Positions 45,601 to 53,794 of a stretch of 57,225 nucleotides of DNA are shown here, piece after piece; within the stretch, counting starts at the first letter, position 1; each line of letters opens with the position of its first letter. Source of the DNA: Phoronis australis (taxonomy: Eukaryota > Phoronida > Phoronidae). A program made the position numbers and the translations under genes. The stretch covers positions 53,613 to 110,837 of the forward strand of contig NMRA01000792.1 in assembly GCA_002633005.1 (NCBI GenBank), in the 5' to 3' direction. The notes beneath the pieces were generated by a model. The model worked only from the letters and a program-made list of their open reading frames with translations. It made no database searches and was not told the DNA's origin.

Positions 45601-48600
45601 AGTAGATGTGTGGTCACATCACGTGACCTAAAGAACATAAGACTGCCTTATTGGATTTCTGTATAAACCGGTGGTCCCGATGACTCAGTGGAGTGAAGGA
45701 GCTTCTGCACGGTTAGCAGAAGGTCCCAGTTGGGGCAGAAATCTTTACAGGGTTATACTCTCTACTACGTTTATATTTGTTAGGTCATATGATGTGACCA
45801 CAGGTGACGTGCAGGTCAGACTTAAAAATTTTGCGATTACATTTCCACGCTTGTTTAAGAATTTCACATTCATACTGTATAGATTAGAAATAATTTATCG
45901 AAATTATCTGTTATTATCAGTTTTGTGTACATGTAATTATATTCTCAAAGATTTTGAACTTTTGCTCAAGTTAGATTCAACTATTTTTCTAAAATAGTCG
46001 TGCCAAAAGTAACACCAAAGTTCATGAACTGTACCCCAGGGTGACCCTCGTCAATATGCCTTTGTACACTTCCCTAAAATTAATGATTTGAGAAATAATA
46101 CCTAAGCTTACTGTTAATTTAAAGTTTTTGAGAATAACATAAATGNAAAGAAGTTATATGTTATCACACCCTCAGAAGCCCCTTCTTCTGGTAAAGTCAC
46201 TGAACGGGAAAACGCTGTCATGTTCAGAAGTTCTGCTCCTTCATTCTTGAATGTTGACCGTGACCACTATGCAAGAGGTGTTCAAAAATAAATTTGTCTC
46301 TTTTTGTCAACGTTTTAATTTCCAGGGTACACTTTCTTTGGCAACATAACAATCGTAACAATGTGTTCCAATGTCTCTTGTTTACGGTAACATACATTAT
46401 ACATGTATGTATCAAGATCACTAAATTTTACTTTCTGAGAAAAAGAGTTTATATCTAAACTATTATGGAAAGTCCTGCACTGCAAGCAACGTGATGGGCT
46501 ATTCACAGTACATTTCAAACCTGTGCGATGAATGTTTGCCCTAAGTTTTATGTATTAGAAAACCTTTCTCTTCAAATTTTGGATAGAGTAATTTATCGCT
46601 TTCTTCGTAAATGTCACTGCATTCTGAATTTTTTCTGAATAATTGTATCAAAAGGCATCAATATGAATAAGGATGTATGACTTTAGACCAGTGCCTCACT
46701 AAATCATCAACAGCAAACGTGGGGATCCATATTCTAAAATATTTGTCTTAATATAGAGTAGAAATTTTTTAATCATTGAAATTATTTCCGTAGTGGCTTA
46801 ACTAGTCGTTTATATAACATCTCTGTTTCATTTCCTTTTTATATTACTATTACATACTGTTATTTTTCACATTTTGTTAACCCTCTTGGTTTTTAGAATT
46901 AAAAAATATTTTAAACCAGTCAAGTATGCGAAATAATGAGTTAAATTAGTTATTATCGTTTGCTTCTGATATAATCATCAAGATCTGACAAACGGCTTTC
47001 TAATGACATGGCTATTATGGAATTCAGTTGAAAAAACGGCGGGAGTTGCGAAAGGTTTTAATGACAATAAATTCCATAGCAAGTACACACACCGGAACAA
47101 AGGAATGAAAACAACTCTCACGCAAGCGCGGCGCAACCTCAAAGACTGCGAGATCGCCGGGAGTTGGCATTATTCCAGAGCTAAAGTTAGGGGCTTTTAT
47201 TTCGTAACCCTACGTGGTGTTTACGTATACATCCCAGTTACCATGGATCAACTACTCACCTAGAGTGAATAGCATAACAAATATTGTTCTCGAGCACATG
47301 CGCATTTAGTGAACAGGATAAATAAGAAAAACGTAGCTAAGATGGTAACAGTAGGGCCAGCAACTTGGCAGGACATTTATTTGCTGAAGTCCGGAGAGCT
47401 TAATTACAGCGGTAACGTTTATACCTTTAATGTAGATCTTGAGTTCATTTCTAGAATGGGTGTCAAAGGCTTGATCAAGTTGTTCAGTATTCTCCAGTAC
47501 TCTGTACTCGCCATCATCTCCTGAAAAAAGTGCACTGTGAGCTCTGAGATCCGTTCGGCATAAAAGATACTTATCTCAGAGAAATTTGGTTTTACGCCGG
47601 CTCGCGCTTTCCCAATAATGATTAGAAGTTCACCCAAGTGATTACGAACACCGCATCACTGACTATAAAAATCGCAAACATTTTTCAAGTCTGGTCGTCG
47701 GGCCACCAGTGGCCACATCAAGTGACCTACTGAAACGATTTCTACCCCGAACAACAGGTACCTTCCTTGCATACGCTCCCGTCCACTGAGCCATCACCGG
47801 ACCACATATGGTCAAATTCAGAATTCCAATCGGACTTAGTAGGCATATCTCGCCCTTGGAATGTACATCCAACATTTTTAAGTCTGGTCAACACGGTAGA
47901 TGTGGCCACATCACGTGACCTAAGGAATATATGACTGCCTGATTGGATTTCTGTATAAACCGGTGGTCCCGATAGCTCAGTGAACTGAAGGAACGTCTGC
48001 ACGGTTAGCAGAAGGTCCCAGTTGGGGCAGAAATCTTTACAGGGTTATTCTCTCTACGTTTATATTCACTAGGTCATATGATGTGACCACGTGTGGCGTG
48101 CAGGTCAGGCTTAAGAACTTTGCGATTATAAATGTTTTTCCACGCTTATTTCATGTTTATATAGAGTAGAAATAATTTATCGAAATTACCTCAGTTATTA
48201 TCAGTTTTGTGTAACTATATTCTCAAAGATTTTGAACTTTTGCTCAAGTTAGATTTAATTATTTTTGTAAAATAGTAAAGTAACACCAAATTTCGTGAAC
48301 TGGACCGGCCAGGGTGGCCCTCGTCAATATGCCTTTGTACACTGTTCTCAAAAATAATAAATTTACAAATAAAATCTAAGCTTACTATGAACTTTCAAAT
48401 CCTAACTTTCGTTAATTTAAAGTTTTTGAGAATAATATGGAAGACTTTTTATCCTGGTCAAAGAGTATTAATTTCATCCGGGCGAACAGAGTACATACAC
48501 TTGTTGCGTACTGAATGAGCTCAAGAAATATCTGCCTAAGTTTATTTGCATTTACTACGATTTACTTCCCTACGGGCCTCCATAGCACAATAAAACGCCC

Positions 48601-49017
48601 CAGCTGTAAGTAAGACCCGTACGAACTGTTCAAAGCTATGTTCGCGCTTCTAACTCTAATCTATGTTCTTACCGTCTCACCGTGCCCCAGAGACGGTAAT
48701 TAAGACAAAAAGAATCGTCTGTGTTGCCTGCCTCTTGGGGGCCAAGTTTCCAAAAGCCATTATAGTCTGTACAATTATTTGTAGCAATGTACAGTGAATA
48801 AGTGTACAGTCAAGTTGATATTACCTGCCCAGCGAAGACTGAATGCCTTCCCTCTCAAAATCGGGAAAGCCTCCACACACAATTTCTGCCGAAATGCCTC
48901 CATTTTGAGGTTAGAGACCAAGGTCAATTTTTCTCTGTCGACATCCAAAGTTCGACAAGCGACATCTTTGTCCGTTCCAGATTGCAGGAAAGCCTTGACT
49001 TGAATAGGTTGGGACAT
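36121..49017 (-). CDS. Gene C: PB1-ZZ-ZZ-ZZ protein with candidate LIR tail, 284 aa
   Basis: Exons on the - strand: 49017-48825, PB1b exon 47520-47425 or its twin 45057-44962, then 41785-41603, 39684-39514, 36951-36767 and a candidate last exon 36147-36121. With one PB1b exon the frame is open for 284 codons. Domains: PB1 (1-96), ZZ1, ZZ2, ZZ3, then DDELEFNILVC and stop. The acidic residues before F-N-I-L fit the LC3/Atg8-interacting consensus. The PB1 keeps the basic Lys (VKA) and part of the acidic OPCA loop (AGDDGE), so polymerisation is more plausible than for gene B. No UBA or FW domain seen. Related in order to p62 but with two extra ZZ fingers. The ATG at 49017 was chosen by match to the family start; an in-frame ATG at 49065 would add 16 residues. 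Confidence 0.82.
36767..36951 (-). CDS. Gene C ZZ3 exon
   Basis: 185 nt, acceptor cgttttag, phase 1 in, phase 0 out at GATGAG|gtgcgt. Ligands TCGFC, ECLQC, LCYQC and VHKQH are intact. The p62 D129 and D149 equivalents are G and N (CGFC, GYNLC), so N-degron contacts are lost. Confidence 0.92.
38040..38145. repeat. ACAT tetranucleotide microsatellite
   Basis: (CATA)n and (ACATGT)n repeats. The repetitive Tyr/Met/Cys/Val/His open frames on both strands here are artefacts of it. Confidence 0.95.
39514..39684 (-). CDS. Gene C ZZ2 exon
   Basis: 171 nt, acceptor cttccag, phase 1 in and phase 1 out via CCAA|gtaagg. Ligands TCDGC, KCTDC, LCERC and HHAHH. PNFDLC replaces PDYDLC. Confidence 0.93.
41603..41785 (-). 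CDS. Gene C ZZ1 exon
   Basis: 183 nt, acceptor attccccag, phase 1 in and phase 1 out via CAAC|gtaagg. Reads DVSCNNCSGSIIGRRYTC, then LQCPDYDLCERC and IHREH. Every zinc ligand is present. Confidence 0.92.
42571..42648. repeat. TG dinucleotide microsatellite
   Basis: About 25 TG units grading into GAGT and GCG variants. In the gene C intron between ZZ1 and the PB1b exons. Confidence 0.97.
44962..45057 (-). CDS. Gene C duplicated PB1b exon, copy A
   Basis: 96 nt, acceptor ttttttcag, donor TTAAAG|gtataa, phase 1 in and out. Reads DDGEYRVLENSEQLDQAFDS, then HSRKELKIYIK: OPCA loop and last strand of PB1. Differs from copy B at four bases (three amino acids: T to S, T to S, N to K). Confidence 0.88.
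45226..45815. mobile_element. Foldback-like element in copy A (interrupted by a MITE)
   Basis: Left arm from AAGTCTGGTCGTCGGGCCAC pairs imperfectly with the inverted right arm ending near GTGACGTGCAGGTCAGACTT. Each arm contains GATTTCTG.CCC and a tRNA-A-box-like CTCAGTGGA or its complement. Homologous to 47690-48112. Confidence 0.55.
45448..45601 (-). mobile_element. 154-bp MITE, copy 2, insertion specific to copy A
   Basis: Copy A reads CAACACG, then 154 bp, then GTAGATG. Copy B reads CAACACGGTAGATG (47889-47902), an empty site. The insert is the reverse complement of the element at 30405-30558. No target-site duplication longer than 1-2 bp is clear. Confidence 0.9.
46146..46146. other. Ambiguous base at the duplication junction
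   Basis: Single N between copy A and copy B. The only other N in the window is at 32034. Its place at the breakpoint hints at an assembly join or gap fill. Confidence 0.95.
47425..47520 (-). CDS. Gene C duplicated PB1b exon, copy B
   Basis: 96 nt, acceptor ttttttcag, donor TTAAAG|gtataa, phase 1 in and out. Reads DDGEYRVLENTEQLDQAFDT, then HSRNELKIYIK. First PB1b exon met by transcription of gene C. Confidence 0.9.
47690..48112. mobile_element. Foldback-like element in copy B
   Basis: Uninterrupted version of the element at 45226-45815, with imperfect arms of roughly 180 bp and an internal direct repeat of the left end (AAGTCTGGTCAACACGG near 47879). No coding capacity. Confidence 0.6.
48825..49017 (-). 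CDS. Gene C exon 1, first half of PB1
   Basis: 193 nt from ATG, donor GGGCAG|gtaata, phase 1 out. Starts MSQPIQVKAFLQSGTDKDVA and contains FRQKLCVEAFPILRGKAF, equivalent to the p62 segment with FPAL. The Lys in VKA corresponds to p62 K7. Confidence 0.92.
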
Positions 49018-52000
49018 GTTGCGAATCGCTTCAAGTGACTCCAACCTCCAACATAAACTGATCAATTGACTGGTGAAATGACATGGAGATGATTGTTGAC
49101 TTCTGGTGATTCAAATGTGGAAATCCAGCGGGATTTTCTAAATTTTTGTTACATACCCAATGAGTGTGTTTACAACGCCGCATGGGATTTTCCCAACCTA
49201 CCAAAAATAGCGAATCTCCTTAAATCGAAACTGAAAACAAATCGCGCCGGAGTATGGCGTGCTGCTGTCAAGGAAAACTAAAGTTGTCTAGAGTTGAATC
49301 AACGTCAGTTCAGTATCGTCGAGAAAAGCCACTGCAATTTATTATTTATGTGCGAGATATTGAGTTTCCACAATAATGCACGTCTTTATCAGTCCCACCA
49401 CGCATGGGTTTCATGTTGAGTAGGCGTTATTTAGCAAACGCAGGGGCAGGTAATACTTTAGACTGCGCAATGAGCTATACCTGGTATAGCTCATTGCATT
49501 GAACTAGTGTGTTTCATCCAGCACAACGCATGTTGGAAAACACCAAAACAATTGAAGATGCGGTTAGTACAGAATTAATTGACAATGACGATAAAAAGTG
49601 CAACTTGCATTTGCTCGATTATGAATCAATAGCAAATGCTTAAAATTATTCTTAAATTTGCCTAAAGTGAGTACTTTCCGTATTGTTTTCACCACGAGAT
49701 ATGTTTTTGCTTCAAATTTCAAAAGCTAGATGGAAAAATTATGATGAATTTAAAATATGTACGTTGTTCACTCTGCAGAGGATACGCCGATCTCAAAACA
49801 TTTCATTTTGCATAAGATCACGGGAAAACAGACAGCAAGGCTGCACGCACTGTGCAACTATGTACAAAAATTAAATTTTCATATCTCGGTGGTCTTACAA
49901 ATCGATACTTTGGAAATGCGAGTGTAGGTAAGTCTTTGTTACTCTCTCACAGTTTGACCAATATGTAGTACACGGTCAGAAAACAATCAATGCGGCGCGA
50001 CAACGCGATTGGGGGAGGGGGGGGGATAAAATTCAGAGACAAGCTTGCGCCACAGTTATAAGTATCGTGCTAACTGCATACCAATTACTGTTCACAATTT
50101 CAAGATTCCCAAAGATGAGAGAGAAATAACCAACAATACATTTAGACATCAATTCCATAGAACAACGATTCATTATTTTCAATCAATACAAAAATAAACT
50201 CATACACATTCATAGTCACAAGAATTATTTGATGGTCATTAAACCTGCTATCAAGGTATTCTGGTCACAAAATCCTTTACCAAGGTTATGTAGGGCCTCG
50301 TGGAAAATTGTATAGTAAGCTAAATATGTACAAAACTAAAGATTTTGACCCAGTATAAATATATATTTCAAAAATTAGAAACCTATAAAAATTGATTTTT
50401 GATTTTATACCAATCTGCCACTACTTGGGTAAAATGACAAAGCGTTTTTTTAAAACTAAGAAAAAAGGGAGAAACTTAAGGTACATGTACAAGGCAAAGC
50501 AACGTAACCTCAATTACACATCAGATTTTGTTTGATATAGAAGATGAAATAACAAAAACTCGTTAACAACCCATGCTTTATGCAAAGCTTAGATGTCTTT
50601 TTAGAGATCGTTTGAAAAAATCCTAATTGAGTTTTAGAGAGTAGTATACATGTATAAAGTATAGTATCTGAAAGTTTCATATCGCATACGCTTCGAATTC
50701 TTCAGTTTCTTTCATTTTTCGGCAGATTTTTTTTAAATACTTCACCCAGACTGTTCACGTATCGGATCACATCCTACATGTATGTGTCTATGTTCTTGTG
50801 CGTTATGTTACAAGTTTTCTCTAGGAAAAGAAAGTTTTAAATGTCACAATTTATTACTTGAAAAGAGATAACAAAGATGAAAGCAACGGTAATTGTGCAT
50901 TGAGCTTGCACATTTGCTGAATTTGGAACCTGAGTTACAGACGATATGATATTTAGCAACTGAAACTGAGACAAAAGTGTAATATGATGAACAGTTTTGT
51001 ACCAGATGTTATGTTTAGGACCTGATTGCATGTTGAGAGTTATTTGTACCACTGAAATTTTATATTGGGGAAAATTTGATGATACAACTGGCTAACGATG
51101 TCGAGTCGACCTTTATCTATCTTTTGAACTTTCCATGTCGGGAGGGCACTGTTAAAATACATGTACTCCCGAGAGTGCAATACGGAAAACAATATCACGT
51201 GGCCGCATTGTACTCGACTTAATCATGGCGTATGTTATAAAAGATCACATGCTATGACAAAAGAAAAATAGATAGAGAATATGTGCAAAGACTTTATTTT
51301 AAACAAAACTGTAAATGTGGATGACAATCTACATGCACGAGTGATAAGAAAGGACGATGCGTACGCTGACAACATCGTTGAGAGCTGAACCCATGCTTAC
51401 AGTTTTTAACATTCACCCCAAAGGTTTTGCACTAAAATTGCGTTTTGTAAGGCGTAAGAGTTATTGCAGTTCGTGGTATATGAGATTTTTCGGAAGAATG
51501 ATAAAGGTTGCGTAAGTTCTAGTTGTAAAGCCTTACGTAACTACATGCATAAAAATGGAACGAACCGAGAACAGTGTGCTTTTCAAAACAAAAACCTCCC
51601 TTGAACATTTTGTTTCCTCAATTGTTTTGTTTTCAGTCCGACACTCTACTTGCACAGGTCGATAAATTTTACCTGCAATCCAGTTTCACCAACGAAATGT
51701 CAATTTCAGTTTGGTAATGAAAACTCCCCGGGTGTTTTTGTCCGCGACCGACTGACACTCAGTTCCCGGATATAGCTGACTTCTCTTTGCTTTCACGTGC
51801 GTTGTTATATCGTTTCTGTGTTCGGCAATAATTTGTTATAGAGGTAATCGCTTGTTTGTGGTTTAAAGTATGAAACAGCATATTTTTCACAGATTTAATA
51901 ATAATTACTTGTTGACAGTGACGGCGTACAGAAAACGGGATTAAACGACATTAAAGAGCTTTTATCGTAAGTACTTAGCAGTGAGCGAAAAAGGTGCTGG

Positions 52001-53119
52001 TTTAAATACGGCGTATATGAACAGTGTAAAATTAAAAAATGCACAAACACCAAGAACTAATCCTTAACCTCTAGAAGCAAGAAAACCAAAATTCAGATGG
52101 TAACATACTTTAGAGCCCCATGGTAACATGCAGATCTAAATGCAAGCTAAATGTGCTGTCAATTTTAAGTACTTATTATCTCTTTCAGGCGCATCAAACG
52201 TCAGAATCATTTGTTGTAAGCCAACACTAGGGGCCGCTGAATGCGGTACGACTACTAGCTCCAGAGGCCGTATGTTCAGACGTATTATGGGGCTTCAGTA
52301 CCAACCCCTAGCGATCATTTCGGTTTTGATAACTGGGCTTCGTTTCTTCTATAATCCTTTCTCATACATTTTCTCCTCGCAGAACAATTTTTAGTGGTAT
52401 CACGACATCTCGACTTTAACAACATGAGAGTTTGGCCTTTCCAGGTGAGTCGTACCAGAGTCATGAAACGGTCTCCCTACCTATTCTTAATCCAAAAATA
52501 CCTCTTTTGTCCTGTATCGAAACTTAATATTTACATGCACGCTCCCAGGGAGGCTCGGGGGGCTCGGGGGGCTCGAATTGGCGAAGTGGGCAATAAACGC
52601 AAACTCCAAAAAAGCAGAAAACGAGACAAAAGTCCGCTAAGAAGGCAGGAACTACCTAAGTTTGGCTCTGAACGTATCCGTGAATCTTTGTAAAAGATAG
52701 TCTCAAAATTCGAGTCCCGCCCCATTTTTAGGTTGGGTACGTGCATGATTTATAGGTATGAAACACTCTCTCAAGGAGATTAAACAATCAAATTAACAAT
52801 CAACAGAATTTAAGAACAATTATAAGAATGCTACGCAGGGGAAACAATTCAATTAAAAGGATAAGAATCTTAGTTTTCAAAGGGAGAATATCAACTCGAG
52901 TCTCAGCTATACAGATAACAATGGTGGGTCGTGCCTCTATTGGTTCGAATTTTATGAAACTGAAATAAATTGTATATATACATGTATATAATATACTTCT
53001 ATTCCTACGAGACTCGGTGAGCATTAGAAAAGTTAACCCAAACGTGACTGAACACAAGACAATCGTCAACGTTCAACAGGTGGCGGATGTTTTATAATCA
53101 TCAACTCCATGTCTTCAGC
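49018..53119. other. Intergenic region between genes C and D
   Basis: No gene found. 49018-49400 should hold the 5' UTR and promoter of gene C, but no element can be named. A perfect 31-bp palindrome (15-bp arms, GCAATGAGCTATACC) is at 49467-49497. From about 50745 it is the duplicated flank shared with 33760-36120. Confidence 0.6.
52530..52730 (-). repeat. Dispersed repeat, inverted partner of 29910-30150
   Basis: Contains the reverse complements of the blocks named for 29910-30150, including AGACAAAAGTCCGCTAA and GGCAGGAACTAC. Absent at the equivalent place in duplication copy 1 (near 35500), so it inserted after the duplication or was lost there. Confidence 0.65.
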
Positions 53120-53794
53120 TCAGCAAACCAGTATGTTAAACTCCGACTAAAACAGAAAGAAGATGACGTCAGTATACAGAGGATTACAAGTCGAGATTTG
53201 GTGACCTTGAAAAGGAAGCATTTACCCTCAAACGTTGAAGATGATGAAGTTTGTACTTGCGAATCACGTAAGCCGAGGGCGAAGGACAGGCAATTTTTCT
53301 TGTTTTCATAACAAAGACGTTTAGAACAATTTACTTTGTTAGAGACCCAATTGCGAAATTTTTATCATGAGTTGGTGCCTGCTTACAGATAATGGAGTTA
53401 GACAAGTCTCTCACACACGGCTTGATACAGGACACGTCAACTATCGCCACCTAGCGTATTCCAAAGTAGTTGTTTTAGATTTTGCAATCGTAATTGTCTC
53501 CAAGGTAGGTCACATTTACCTCATCATAGTACAGTTATTTCAGTAAGATGACATCATGTCCCGTTTGCTACTTCGAATTTGAAAACTACATTACAAAGAG
53601 GATACGCACCTCTCCATCAACAGGAGGAAAAGGGAAACAATTGAACTGGTGTTCCCTGTGATTGCCACGCGTTCGGCACGGTTGACACAGATTGTAGTCG
53701 ATACACTGTTGGCACTCAAACCGGGTTCCACAGATGGCTTCCTCACAAGATCCGCACGTGAATCCATGGTGACAAATCTGCTGTTCTTTGGGAA
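53120..53794 (-). CDS. Gene D: 3' end of a third PB1/ZZ-type gene (ZZ3 and tail)
   Basis: Exon 53794-53610 (185 nt, phase 1 in, phase 0 out at GGAGAG|gtgcgt) codes a full ZZ finger: TCGSC, ECQQC, LCQPC and NHREH. It is closest to gene C ZZ3 and, like it, has YNLC in place of YDLC. The candidate last exon 53146-53120 reads SEFNILVC and stop after tttctgttttag. With GES before it this gives E-S-E-F-N-I-L, an LIR-like match. The 5' exons (PB1, ZZ1, ZZ2) would lie beyond the right end of the window: none was found up to 57225, whereas in gene C ZZ2 lies 2.6 kb upstream of ZZ3. Either the intron is longer or the copy is 5'-truncated. Confidence 0.75.

Larger units (their letters stand above)
43675..46140. 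repeat. Tandem duplication, copy A (contains PB1b exon 44962-45057)
   Basis: About 2.4 kb, colinear with copy B (46150-48440) from TGTTATCACACCCTCAGAA to TTAATTTAAAGTTTTTGAGA, very similar throughout, with small indels. Copy A carries a 154-bp MITE that copy B lacks. Confidence 0.95.
46150..48440. repeat. Tandem duplication, copy B (contains PB1b exon 47425-47520)
   Basis: Direct repeat of 43675-46140, immediately adjacent. Contains an empty MITE site and its own intact PB1b exon. Confidence 0.95.

Noticed and set aside
52140-52693. + strand open frames of 84 and 99 codons
   Set aside because: In duplicated non-coding DNA; not preserved in the partner copy near 35.2-35.6 kb.
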